This document shows, piece by piece, positions 1 through 7,951 of a DNA stretch of 64,000 nt. Source of the DNA: Pandoraea cepalis (GTDB lineage Bacteria; Pseudomonadota; Gammaproteobacteria; Burkholderiales; Burkholderiaceae); NCBI RefSeq assembly GCF_902459665.1, contig NZ_CABPSL010000015.1, forward strand, positions 62,001 through 126,000, read 5' to 3'. Below the pieces are notes generated by a model, which was not told the DNA's origin, ran no database searches, and was given only the letters and a program-made list of their open reading frames with translations. The number at the start of each line of letters is the position of its first letter. Within the stretch, counting starts at the first letter, position 1. The translations under genes and the position numbers were made by a program.

Positions 1-654
1 GCCCCGACCATCTCCGCGACGCTCATGCCGCGTGTGCTGTTGGCGTCGCAGGCAACGTATCCGGATGTGGCGCTTGCCCTCGTCGACCAGATGCAGCGCG
101 CCGTTCTGGACAGCGTGCGCGCGGGCGATGTGGACTTCGGCATCGTGGTTGCGCCGCAGGGCGCGGACGACCTCACGACCGAGCACCTGATGAGCGAGCC
201 GTTCTGTCTGGTGTGCCGCAGCGATCATCCGTTGGCCACACAGGCGGCCGTGCACTGGTCGGAGCTCTCAGGCGAAAATCTGGTGCTGCTCAATCAGAGT
301 TCGGGCAGCCGTCCGCTCATCGATCGCGCGCTCACCACGCAAAAGGTGCAGGGAACGATCACGCAGGAGCTGGGGCATGTGAGCACCATCTTCCGCATGG
401 TGCAGGAGGGGCTGGGGGTGAGCGTGCTGCCGCCGCTCGCGTTGCCGTTGCCGGAGAACTCCACGTTGGCCGTGCGTCCGCTGTTGCCCGCGTTCGAGCG
501 CAACATCGTGCTCGTGCGGCGCAAGAACCGTTCGCTCTCGCCCGTTGCGCATACGGTGTGGGACCTGATTCACCGTGTCGTTCGCGAGCGCAACAAGAGC
601 TTTGCGCTGGCGATGGACCGCCAGAGCGCTGCTTCCACGACGGCTGTCAACTGA
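1..654 (+). CDS. LysR-family transcriptional regulator, C-terminal part
   Basis: The reading frame is open from base 1, so the gene starts before the window and its winged-helix DNA-binding domain is missing. The visible 217 residues form a LysR effector-binding (periplasmic-binding-protein-like) domain: the stretches GDVDFGIVV, EPFCLVCRSDHPL and VQEGLGVSVLPPLAL are typical of LysR C-terminal lobes. It would bind an unknown small-molecule inducer. It ends convergent with the hydratase gene on the opposite strand. The target cannot be deduced because the upstream neighbour is not visible. Confidence 0.9.
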   Translation, partial: APTISATLMPRVLLASQATYPDVALALVDQMQRAVLDSVRAGDVDFGIVVAPQGADDLTTEHLMSEPFCLVCRSDHPLATQAAVHWSELSGENLVLLNQSSGSRPLIDRALTTQKVQGTITQELGHVSTIFRMVQEGLGVSVLPPLALPLPENSTLAVRPLLPAFERNIVLVRRKNRSLSPVAHTVWDLIHRVVRERNKSFALAMDRQSAASTTAVN

Positions 655-697
655 ATCTCTGAGTCGAATCAACGGCTTGCGTTCTCTCATCAAGGAC

Positions 698-732
698 TTG
701 TCCACAGACTTGAACACAAAATCTGTGGATAA
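698..732. repeat. DnaA-box-like inverted pair, copy 1
   Basis: TTGTCCACAGA (698-708) and TCTGTGGATAA (722-732) form 11-base inverted arms with one mismatch. The right arm contains a perfect DnaA box on the minus strand (724-732). The same arrangement recurs 137 bases downstream. Confidence 0.7.
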
Positions 733-737
733 ATCGT

Positions 738-773
738 AGGCGCTCGCAGGCAGTTTGCCTGCGGGGAGCGCCT
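738..773 (+). terminator. Strong hairpin, possible terminator of the LysR gene
   Basis: AGGCGCTC (738-745) plus GCAGGC (746-751) pair with GCCTGC (757-762) and GAGCGCCT (766-773), leaving a 5-base loop and a GGG bulge. It lies 84 bases after the LysR stop, between the two DnaA-box blocks. There is no clear T-run, so termination is a guess; it may instead be a structural part of the repeat locus. Confidence 0.45.
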
Positions 774-834
774 CCTGATCCGTTCGGTCGAAAACGCCAT
801 ACCGATCAAGCGCTTGGCAACCGTGCCTCATTCG

Positions 835-869
835 TTGTCCACAACGTTGTGAACAAAAACTGTGGATAA
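835..869. repeat. DnaA-box-like inverted pair, copy 2
   Basis: TTGTCCACA (835-843) and TGTGGATAA (861-869) are spaced by 17 bases exactly as in copy 1. The right half is again a perfect DnaA box on the minus strand. The interior also keeps similarity to copy 1 (GAACAAAAA versus GAACACAAAA). Confidence 0.7.
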
Positions 870-923
870 GTCGCGGCTTGATCGAAGGACACACTCACGG
901 CGACCCCGGGCGATCGCCCACTC

Positions 924-1682
924 TTACTTCAGCGTGACGGACGCCTCGCCGATCCCGTCGATCGTGCCGCGCAGTACGCCCGCACCGCGCGCGGGAAGCA
1001 TGCCCAGACAAGAGCCACAGGTGATCACGGCGCCCGCGTGCATCGTGATGCCGCGCTTGCCGTTGTGATTCACGAGCCACGTGAGCAAGGTGCGCGGATC
1101 GCCCCCCGTGTTGAATCCCGTGTCTGCCGGCGCGATGTTCACCCCATCGAGCGAGAACGTAAGCTTCGGCGTCAGGTAGTCGAGCGACGCATCGTAGGCG
1201 CGCCCGCTCCCGATCACGAGCGCACCGTTGTTCTGCAAGTCGGCCAACGTGAACCGACTGTCGAGACCGCTCGTCGCGAAACGGCTGTCGGTGATCTCGA
1301 TCGTCACGAGCGTTTCGCCGACAAACATGAGCGCCTCACGCTCGTCGTAGATTCCCGGCTTGATATCGCGGGCCAGTCGGAACGCGATCTCCAACTCCAG
1401 TCCCGGACGGAAGAAGTCACCCAGTGCGAGAGTGCAGCCCGCGTCGCTCACGACGGAGGCGGGAATCGGCGCGCAATTCGGCAGATCCATCGGCGTTTTC
1501 GCTCCCACTTTCCACGCTGCGATCGTCTCGCCGAGCAAATCGAGGGTGCGCAATTGCACGGCGTAGGCGGCGTCGAAGTCCACCGGCAGCAGCGCCGGGG
1601 CGGGGGAGGCGATCGGCGTATCGCCGCGACGGGTGTCGGCCAGCAACTGGGCCAGCGATTCGACGGTGGGGGTCTCGAACAT
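924..1682 (-). CDS. 2-keto-4-pentenoate hydratase/FAH-like family protein
   Basis: The 252-residue protein matches the MhpD/HpaH/DmpE group, which hydrates 2-hydroxypenta-2,4-dienoate-type intermediates of aromatic meta-cleavage pathways in the cytoplasm using Mg2+ or Mn2+. Visible signatures are the N-terminal AWKVGAKTP, the acidic LELEIAFRLARD strand around residue 95 that contributes metal ligands, and the C-terminal ITCGSCLGMLPARGAG. Length is usual for the family. It is transcribed divergently from a GntR/FCD regulator, and a GTATAC palindrome lies in its promoter region. No other meta-cleavage enzyme is adjacent, so the exact substrate is unknown. Confidence 0.85.
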   Translation of the reverse strand: MFETPTVESLAQLLADTRRGDTPIASPAPALLPVDFDAAYAVQLRTLDLLGETIAAWKVGAKTPMDLPNCAPIPASVVSDAGCTLALGDFFRPGLELEIAFRLARDIKPGIYDEREALMFVGETLVTIEITDSRFATSGLDSRFTLADLQNNGALVIGSGRAYDASLDYLTPKLTFSLDGVNIAPADTGFNTGGDPRTLLTWLVNHNGKRGITMHAGAVITCGSCLGMLPARGAGVLRGTIDGIGEASVTLK

Positions 1683-1745
1683 CTTGCAAGTCTCCTGGGA
1701 AAAAGGCGATGCCCCAGCGATGCGCTGGCGGCAAGTGGCTCCACA

Positions 1746-1755
1746 TCGTATACAA
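1746..1755. promoter_or_regulatory. Candidate GntR/FCD operator TCGTATACAA
   Basis: TCGTATACAA fits TNGTATACNA, the palindromic form expected for FCD-type GntR regulators. It lies 64 bases upstream of the hydratase start in the divergent intergenic region. The same consensus appears perfectly upstream of the next GntR/enzyme pair at 3588-3599. Confidence 0.5.
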
Positions 1756-1853
1756 AATTCAGTCGTTGTTGCGCAGTGCGGTGAACGTGACGCCTACTCG
1801 GTGAAAACACCACCTAACGTAGTCAAAGTCCTGGGGATCTGCGAGAATCGGAC

Positions 1854-1873
1854 TTCGTAATATTTCGTAATAT
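1854..1873 (+). repeat. Tandem TTCGTAATAT repeat upstream of the GntR gene
   Basis: TTCGTAATAT occurs twice back to back (1854-1863 and 1864-1873), followed by a third partial copy TTCG. It is AT-rich within a GC-rich context and lies about 100 bases before the preferred GntR start, so it may be part of the promoter or a regulator site. Confidence 0.5.
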
Positions 1874-1973
1874 TTCGCGCGATGTGGCAGCGGGGACGCT
1901 TGCCATGGCTTGCGAAAGTGCAGTGCGTGCAGTCGATGACCTTCTTCTCCAAGCGAACGACCTGGCCAAGCCT

Positions 1974-2693
1974 ATGCACTCTGTGACCCTGAACGTCCTG
2001 CGTGATCCTGTCATTCATCCGCCAGACGGCGAGACGGCGGCGCCCATCAGCCGGCAGGCGCTGCATCTTGCCGTGATGGACCGCCTGCGCAAGATGATGA
2101 TCGAAGGCACCCTGCCGCCGGGCGCGCATCTGAATGAGCGCGCCCTGTGCGAGCAACTCGGTGTGTCGCGCACGCCGCTGCGCGAGGCGCTCAAGATGCT
2201 GGCCGTCGAGCGGCTGATCGAACTGCTGCCGAATCGCGGCGCGCGTGTCGTGACGTTGTCGGCCAGCGATATCGCCGATGCCTTCGAACTGCTCAGCGGC
2301 CTTGAAGCGCTGGCTGGCGAATTGGCTTGCGAGCGCATCACGTCCGCGGAAATCGACGATATCCAGGCGTTGCACAGCGAAATGATGACGTGTCACGCGA
2401 ACGGCGACCTTCCCGGCTATTTCGACTGCAATCAGCGAATTCACGATTGCATCAATGTGGCGGCGCGTAATCCCGCCCTCACGCAAATGTACCAATCGGT
2501 CAATCAACGGCTGCAGGCGCTGCGATTCCGCTCCAATCTGCATGCCGGCAAGTGGGAGCAAGCCGTCGACGAGCATGTTGCGATGCTGCGCGCCCTGCAT
2601 GCGCGCGACGGTGCCGCGCTCGGCCGACTGTTGCGTGGGCATCTGATGGCCAAGTGTGCCACCGTGCTCGCCCATCGACTCGCGGCCGCGTGA
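1974..2693 (+). CDS. GntR-family transcriptional regulator (FCD/FadR subfamily)
   Basis: A winged helix-turn-helix (MDRLRKMMIEGTLPPGAHL, then LCEQLGVSRTPLREALKML) is followed by an all-helical FCD ligand-binding domain with the expected Asp/His metal-binding pattern (DCNQRIHDCI and later histidines). The family represses catabolic operons and releases DNA on binding an organic acid. The frame is open back to a GTG at 1884, but the ATG at 1974 gives a length (239 residues) closer to the family; neither has a clear ribosome-binding site. Divergence from the hydratase gene suggests that gene is the target. Confidence 0.88.
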   Translation: MHSVTLNVLRDPVIHPPDGETAAPISRQALHLAVMDRLRKMMIEGTLPPGAHLNERALCEQLGVSRTPLREALKMLAVERLIELLPNRGARVVTLSASDIADAFELLSGLEALAGELACERITSAEIDDIQALHSEMMTCHANGDLPGYFDCNQRIHDCINVAARNPALTQMYQSVNQRLQALRFRSNLHAGKWEQAVDEHVAMLRALHARDGAALGRLLRGHLMAKCATVLAHRLAAA

Positions 2694-2765
2694 CACGCCG
2701 GCGCGGCGCAGGCGTCGGAATGCGCTGGCGTGTTCACACGCTCACACATTCATGCGTTCACAGGC

Positions 2766-3440
2766 TCACGCCGCGCGCCCCAGACTCACCAATCCTTCGT
2801 TGAGCATGGCGGCGACATAGGCGTCGGTCTTGCTGCGCAGGTGCGCTTCCATCAGCGTGCGCAGTCGCTTGCCATCGCGTCGGCGTAGCAGCGCGAGCAT
2901 TTCCGCATGTTCATCGACGGCCTGACGCCAGCGCTCGGGCGTTGGCGTCAATCGCTCGCGCACATACCGCAGGCGTGCGTTGAGATTGTGGAAATACTCG
3001 GCCAGCGGCCCGTTGTCCGCCATGCGCAGAATGCTCAGGTGAATCTGCTGATTCAGGGCGAAGTAGGCGGCGTGATCGGCGCGGGCGTAAGCCGATTCCA
3101 TGTCGGCTTGCAGTTGCGTGAGGGCGTCAAGATCGGCCTCCGACGCTTTTTCGCACGCCTGCTCGCCCGAGAGTCCTTCGAGGACTGCCATCACGGCGAG
3201 CAGATTCACGACTTCGTCGACACTCACACGCGCCACGCGTGCCCGGCGCGTTTCCGAGATTTCCACCAACCCTTCGTTCGCCAGTCGCTTGAGCGCTTCA
3301 CGCAGCGGCGTGCGCGAGACAGCCAGCGCGTCGCATAGCGCGCGTTCCGAGAGGGGCGCGCCGGGACGAAGCTCGCCGCGCACGATGCGCGCCTTGAGGG
3401 CTTCGTAAGCGGCGGCGTTCAGCGAGGCGGACGTGCTCAT
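2766..3440 (-). CDS. GntR-family transcriptional regulator (FCD subfamily)
   Basis: The 224-residue protein has an N-terminal wHTH (AYEALKARIVRGELRPGAPL, then LCDALAVSRTPLREALKRL) and a C-terminal FCD domain (FALNQQIHLSILRMADN; VDEHAEMLALL). I chose the ATG at 3440 (MSTSASLN) over the upstream one at 3497 because family members start just before the wHTH. It is divergent from the enoyl-CoA hydratase/CoA-transferase pair. The perfect palindrome at 3588-3599 between them is the likely operator, so it probably represses that pair. Confidence 0.88.
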   Translation of the reverse strand: MSTSASLNAAAYEALKARIVRGELRPGAPLSERALCDALAVSRTPLREALKRLANEGLVEISETRRARVARVSVDEVVNLLAVMAVLEGLSGEQACEKASEADLDALTQLQADMESAYARADHAAYFALNQQIHLSILRMADNGPLAEYFHNLNARLRYVRERLTPTPERWRQAVDEHAEMLALLRRRDGKRLRTLMEAHLRSKTDAYVAAMLNEGLVSLGRAA

Positions 3441-3587
3441 GCGCAATGATCGTGAAAATGGAATGCCAATTTTGATGGGGATGTCATCCGTCGTCAATCG
3501 GTAATGCGCGCATTTCCCACGTTAACCCTGAATTTTGCGATTGCCGCTTGCCAATCCCATCTCGAAGATCTTATCGTTTACGAAAAA

Positions 3588-3599
3588 TTGGTATACCAA
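3588..3599. promoter_or_regulatory. Candidate GntR operator, perfect palindrome TTGGTATACCAA
   Basis: A 12-base perfect palindrome lies 52 bases upstream of the enoyl-CoA hydratase start and 148 bases upstream of the divergent GntR gene. It fits the TNGTATACNA form seen at 1746-1755. Position and symmetry support an FCD-type GntR operator. Confidence 0.65.
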
Positions 3600-3650
3600 A
3601 AAGACAGGCTGGCCGACATCGGGTGCGTGCTGGCGTTGGAAGGAGGCTAT

Positions 3651-4430
3651 GTGACATCCACCGTTCTGACCGAGCGAGACGGCGCCATCGCGCGGGTCAC
3701 GCTCAATCGTCCTGAGAAGCTCAACGCGTTGACCAAGCCAATGTGGCAGGCCTTGGGCGACACGATCCTCACGTTGTCCGAAACGCCCGACGTGCGCTGT
3801 ATCGTGCTGCGAGGGGCGGGCGAGAAGTCCTTCGCGCCGGGCAACGACATTGCGGAGTTCGAGACCGATCGCGCCAACGTCGAGCAGGCAAGAACGTATG
3901 GCGCGCTCATGCACCGTACGCTCGACGCCTTGTCCCGATGCCCTGTGCCGCTCGTCGCGATGATTCACGGCATTTGCGTCGGCGGCGGCATGGAGATCGC
4001 GGCGGCGTGCGACGTGCGCATCTGCGGCGAAACGAGCCGTTTCGGTGCGCCGATCAACAAGCTGGGCCTGGTGATGGCGCACGCGGAGCTATCGGGCCTG
4101 GTCCGTCTGCTCGGTCCCTCGCGCGCGCTCGAGATCCTGCTCGAAGGCCGGATCTTCGATGCGCAGGAGGCGTTGCGCATCGGGCTCGTGACCCGCGTGG
4201 TGGCCGACGGCGACGTCACGCGCGAAGCGTTGGAGAGCGCGTCGCGCATCGCTGCCGGCGCGCCGCTGGTGGCACGCTGGCACAAGCGCTTCGTGCGCGA
4301 ACTGGCCAGCGGCCAGCCGCTCAGCGCCGCGCAGATCGACGAAGGTTTCGCGTGCTTCGGCACGGCCGATTTTCAGACGGGCTATCGCGCCTTCCTCGCG
4401 AAGACGCCGCCCGTGTTCGAGGGGCGGTGA
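3651..4430 (+). CDS. Enoyl-CoA hydratase/isomerase family protein
   Basis: This is a crotonase-fold protein of 259 residues. The first oxyanion-hole segment is seen in KSFAPGNDIAEFE and the second in GICVGGGMEIAAACD, followed by SRFGAPINKLGLVM. The start is the GTG at 3651, which follows an AAGGAGG ribosome-binding site at 3640-3646; upstream in-frame starts would cross the operator palindrome. It is one base short of the CoA-transferase gene downstream, so the two are co-translated. Together they suggest activation of an organic acid as its CoA thioester and hydration of an enoyl-CoA intermediate. The substrate is unknown. Confidence 0.85.
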   Translation: MTSTVLTERDGAIARVTLNRPEKLNALTKPMWQALGDTILTLSETPDVRCIVLRGAGEKSFAPGNDIAEFETDRANVEQARTYGALMHRTLDALSRCPVPLVAMIHGICVGGGMEIAAACDVRICGETSRFGAPINKLGLVMAHAELSGLVRLLGPSRALEILLEGRIFDAQEALRIGLVTRVVADGDVTREALESASRIAAGAPLVARWHKRFVRELASGQPLSAAQIDEGFACFGTADFQTGYRAFLAKTPPVFEGR

Positions 4431-4431
4431 C

Positions 4432-5661
4432 ATGACCGATACCGTCAAACCGGCCGGCGGGCCGTTGCAGGGTGTCAAGGTGATCGAGCTGTCGCACATC
4501 ATGTCCGGCCCGGTGTGCGGCATGATGCTGGCCGACATGGGCGCCGACGTCATCAAGGTCGAGAAGATGGACGGCGACGACGCCCGTCGTTTTGCGCCGA
4601 TCCTCCCGCACGGCGAATCGGCGTCGTTCATGATGCTCAATCGCAACAAGCGTGGCATTGCGCTCAATCTCAAGACGGAGGGCGGCTGCGCGGTGTTGCG
4701 CGAGATACTGGCGAGCGCCGACGTCGTCACCGAGAACTATCGCAAGGGGACGATGGAGAAGCTCGGCCTGGGTTACGAGACCCTGCGCGCAGCCAATCCG
4801 GCGCTCATCTATTGCTCGATTTCCGGCTATGGACGCACTGGCCCGTACGCCGACAAAGGCGGCTTCGATCTGATCGCGCAAGGGCTCTCAGGCCTGATGA
4901 GCGTGACGGGCGAGCCGGGTCAGGCGCCCATCAAGGCGGGCTCGCCGATTGCGGATATCAACGCGGGCATTCTGGCGGCGCTCGGTATCTCGGCGGCGTA
5001 CGCGCATCGACTGCGCACGGGGCAAGGACAGATCGTCGACACGTCGCTGCTCGAAGCGGGATTCCAGCAGATGTACTGGGCGGCGGCCAACTTCTTCGCG
5101 AGCGGCGAGAATCCGCCGAAGCTTGGCTCGGCGAATCCGACGAGCACCCCCTATCAGGCGTTTCGAACGCAAGACGGGTGGATCAATATCGGCGCGGCCA
5201 ATCAGGCGAACTACGAACGGTTGCTGCAGGTGCTCGACGCCCCCGAGATCGCCGGTGATCCGCGTTTCGCCACCAACGCCGGGCGCACGGCGCACCGTGC
5301 CGAACTCGTCGAGCGCCTCACGGCGTACCTGATGCGCGACACCACCGAGCGCTGGGTCGAACGGCTCGACGCCGTGGGCTTGCCGGTCGGCCCGGTGCTG
5401 CCGATCTCCGAAGCGGTGACGCACCCGCAGATCGTAGCGCGCGAGATGGTGGTGGAAACCGTGCACCCGCTGGACGGCCCGACACGCAGCATCGGTCTGC
5501 CGATCCGCTTTTCCGAGACGCCGAAACGCACGGGCGGTCCCGCGCCGCGGCTTGGCGAACACACGTGCGAGGTGTTGATGGCGTATGGCTTCGACACGAC
5601 GCGGATTCGCGACTTGATCGCGCAGGGGGCGGTGCATGCGCTGGAGGACCGGCACGCGTGA
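4432..5661 (+). CDS. CaiB/BaiF family class III CoA-transferase
   Basis: The 409-residue length and motifs are those of class III CoA-transferases, which move CoA between acyl groups in the cytoplasm. The N-terminal VKVIELSHIMSGPVCGMMLADMGADVIKVE and the segment SPIADINAGILAAL are visible; D175 in the latter is the expected catalytic aspartate. The ATG follows the stop of the enoyl-CoA hydratase by a single base. A paralogue is encoded at 36805-38028, also next to an enoyl-CoA hydratase. The acid substrate cannot be told from sequence alone. Confidence 0.9.
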   Translation: MTDTVKPAGGPLQGVKVIELSHIMSGPVCGMMLADMGADVIKVEKMDGDDARRFAPILPHGESASFMMLNRNKRGIALNLKTEGGCAVLREILASADVVTENYRKGTMEKLGLGYETLRAANPALIYCSISGYGRTGPYADKGGFDLIAQGLSGLMSVTGEPGQAPIKAGSPIADINAGILAALGISAAYAHRLRTGQGQIVDTSLLEAGFQQMYWAAANFFASGENPPKLGSANPTSTPYQAFRTQDGWINIGAANQANYERLLQVLDAPEIAGDPRFATNAGRTAHRAELVERLTAYLMRDTTERWVERLDAVGLPVGPVLPISEAVTHPQIVAREMVVETVHPLDGPTRSIGLPIRFSETPKRTGGPAPRLGEHTCEVLMAYGFDTTRIRDLIAQGAVHALEDRHA

Positions 5662-5816
5662 GCGCATGACGTACGCCGCCCGTCGGCGATGCGGATTCTC
5701 CGCGTGTTGACGCGCAGCGCAGAACTTCCCTCCCGGTGGCCGGTCGGTTTTAGACTGGCGCATGACAGGCCACCGATCAATCCGACCCGACGCCCAACGT
5801 CGACAGGAGGGAGCGC

Positions 5817-5984
5817 ATGACTTCTGGCAGTATCTCCGGCAATCGTCTCGGCCCGTCGCCGGCCCGATGGTCGCGCCTTGACCACGCGCGTAACATAGGG
5901 CTTCACTCGTTTGCGCTCCATCGTCTGCCGATGGGCGCGCTGTTCCTCTTCCCTTCGCGAGGTGAGCATGCCGGCACCTATTGA
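5817..5984 (+). CDS. Possible 55-residue small ORF leading into the GH15 gene
   Basis: An ATG at 5817 sits behind a strong ribosome-binding site (ACAGGAGGGAGCGC) and opens a 55-codon frame. Its stop (5982-5984) overlaps the start of the GH15 gene by 17 bases in another frame. The predicted peptide (MTSGSISGNRLGPSPARWSR...) is Arg/Ser-rich and not recognisable. It could be a translationally coupled leader or a chance frame; no homology is claimed. It is the only notable content of 5662-5967. Confidence 0.3.
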   Translation: MTSGSISGNRLGPSPARWSRLDHARNIGLHSFALHRLPMGALFLFPSRGEHAGTY

Positions 5985-7839
5985 AGATTACGCAATGATT
6001 GGCGACTGCCGAAGCGCTGCGCTCGTCGCGCGCGACGGCTCGATCGACTGGCTCTGCTGGCCGTATTTCGATTCGCCCGCGTGTTTCGCGGCGCTGCTTG
6101 GCGGCCCGGAGCATGGCCGATGGAAGCTCGCCCCCGACGATCCTCGCGTGACCTGTACGCGTCGTTATCACGACGACACGCTGATTCTCGAGACCCGCTT
6201 CGAGACGGTGGAGGGCTGCGTGGCCGTGATCGACTTCATGCCGTTGCGCGACGGCGCGGCCGACCTTGTGCGGCTCGTCAAGGGCATCCATGGAACGGTG
6301 ACCATGTCGATGGAGTTGATCCTGCGCTTCGACTATGGGGCGTCGGTGCCGTGGTCGCGTCCGCTCGACGGCGACGATCCCACCGGGCCGGGGATGCGGC
6401 TCATCGCGGGACCCGACAAGGTCGTGGTGCGCACGCCCATCGAGATTCAGGATGTGCCGGGCAGTCTGCGCGCGCGCTTCGATGTGACGGCCGGTGACAC
6501 CGTGCCGTTCGTGCTTTCGCGTGTGCCGTCGCATCACGCCGATCCGCGAGAGATCGATCCGCTCGCCGCCCTCGCCGATACCGAGCGCTACTGGCGCACC
6601 TGGGCTCACCGCTGCCAGCTCGACGGCCGCTGGGCCGATGCGATTCGCCGCTCGCTCATCGTGCTCAAGGCGCTCACGTTCGTGCCGACGGGCGGCGTGG
6701 TGGCCGCGCCGACGACGTCGTTGCCCGAACAGCTCGGCGGCGAGCGCAACTGGGACTATCGCTATTGTTGGTTGCGCGACGCCACGCTCACCTTGCAGGC
6801 GCTCATGCTCGGGGGCTACTACACCGAAGCGAACGACTGGAGCGATTGGCTGGTGCGCGCCGTGGCCGGTGCGCCGTCGCAGGTGCAGATCATGTACGGA
6901 CTCTCCGGCGAGCGGCGTTTGCCCGAGTGGGAGGTCGATTGGCTGCCCGGCTACGAAGGGGCGAAGCCCGTGCGCGTGGGCAATGGCGCGGTCGGGCAGT
7001 TGCAGCTCGACGTGTATGGCGAAGTGATGGACGCGTTGCATCAGGCGCGTCTGGGCGGATTGACGCCGGACGAGGCCACCTGGGAGGTGCAGACGAAGCT
7101 CGTGGCGCATCTCGAGACGGTGTGGCGCAAGCCGGACGAGGGCATCTGGGAAGTGCGCGGCGGACGCCAGCACTTCACCTACTCGAAGGTCATGGCCTGG
7201 GTCGCGTTCGATCGGGCGATCAAGTCGGCCGAGCGCTTCGGCCTGCCGGGGCCGATCGATCACTGGCGCGACTTGTGCAAGGAGATTCATGCGGACGTCT
7301 GCGCGCACGGCTTCGACACGACACGCAATGCGTTCATGCAGGCCTATGGTTCCGCGGAGATGGATGCGAGCGTGCTGATGATTCCGCTCGTGGGCTTCCT
7401 GCCGGCGAACGATCCGCGCGTGATAGGCACCATCGAGGCGGTCGAGCGAGACCTCATGCACGACGGGCTGGTGCAACGCTATCGCACGAGCCGGGTCGAC
7501 GACGGTCTGCCGGCGGGCGAGGGCGCGTTTCTCGCCTGCAGCTTCTGGATGGTCGATTGCCTGGTGATGATCGGCCGTCAGCGCGACGCCCGTGCCCTGT
7601 TCGAGCGGTTGCTGTCGTTACGCAACGACGTCGGTCTGCTGGCCGAGGAGTACGACACGCATCATGCGCGTCAGGTCGGCAACTTCCCGCAGGCGTTTTC
7701 GCACATCGCGCTCGTGCACGCGGCCATCCGACTCGAAGCGCTTGCAGATGACGAGCGCGCGGATAATTCGGCGGACGAACAAAATGCCGATGACGAGGAT
7801 CGGTTTGAACATGTGGGGTATCGCGCGATCGGGGTTTGA
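5968..7839 (+). CDS. Glycoside hydrolase family 15 protein (glucoamylase/trehalase type)
   Basis: The 623-residue protein begins with the trehalase-like N-terminal domain (PIEDYAMIGDCRSAALVARDG...). The (alpha/alpha)6-barrel catalytic domain follows, with RNWDYRYCWLRDATLTL around residue 260 and KPDEGIWEVRGGRQHFTYSK around residue 390, where the general acid normally lies. GLLAEEYD near the C terminus matches the second catalytic glutamate region. I chose the ATG at 5968 because MPAPIEDYAMIG is the usual family N terminus. There is no signal peptide, so it should act on a cytoplasmic alpha-glucoside such as trehalose or maltooligosaccharide. It has no sugar-pathway neighbours. Confidence 0.9.
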   Translation: MPAPIEDYAMIGDCRSAALVARDGSIDWLCWPYFDSPACFAALLGGPEHGRWKLAPDDPRVTCTRRYHDDTLILETRFETVEGCVAVIDFMPLRDGAADLVRLVKGIHGTVTMSMELILRFDYGASVPWSRPLDGDDPTGPGMRLIAGPDKVVVRTPIEIQDVPGSLRARFDVTAGDTVPFVLSRVPSHHADPREIDPLAALADTERYWRTWAHRCQLDGRWADAIRRSLIVLKALTFVPTGGVVAAPTTSLPEQLGGERNWDYRYCWLRDATLTLQALMLGGYYTEANDWSDWLVRAVAGAPSQVQIMYGLSGERRLPEWEVDWLPGYEGAKPVRVGNGAVGQLQLDVYGEVMDALHQARLGGLTPDEATWEVQTKLVAHLETVWRKPDEGIWEVRGGRQHFTYSKVMAWVAFDRAIKSAERFGLPGPIDHWRDLCKEIHADVCAHGFDTTRNAFMQAYGSAEMDASVLMIPLVGFLPANDPRVIGTIEAVERDLMHDGLVQRYRTSRVDDGLPAGEGAFLACSFWMVDCLVMIGRQRDARALFERLLSLRNDVGLLAEEYDTHHARQVGNFPQAFSHIALVHAAIRLEALADDERADNSADEQNADDEDRFEHVGYRAIGV

Positions 7840-7951
7840 GATGGAGCGCGCGGCGCAACAGGGTCGGCCCGCCTGAAGCGGGCTAGAATTCTGCTTTCGC
7901 TTAATTCTTTTGAGGGACGGGATTGACCGCCGCGTCTCGTCACCACGCCGC

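Larger units (their letters stand above)
655..923. other. Convergent intergenic region with duplicated DnaA-box-like blocks
   Basis: No gene is seen in these 269 bases between two converging genes. They hold two copies of a 35-base block, 698-732 and 835-869. Each starts with TTGTCCACA and ends, after exactly 17 bases, with TGTGGATAA, which is the reverse complement of the consensus DnaA box TTATCCACA. A strong hairpin lies between the copies. The composition is more AT-rich than the flanks. Because the genes converge, this is not a promoter region. Confidence 0.75.

Noticed and set aside
655-923. Chromosomal replication origin
   Set aside because: DnaA boxes are present, but there is no AT-rich unwinding region of usual size and no dnaA, dnaN, gidA, parAB or rpmH nearby. 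Reported instead as an unusual DnaA-box locus.
4888-7476. Antisense frame of about 860 codons over the CoA-transferase and GH15 genes
   Set aside because: It spans two well-recognised genes and their intergenic region and has no domain of its own.
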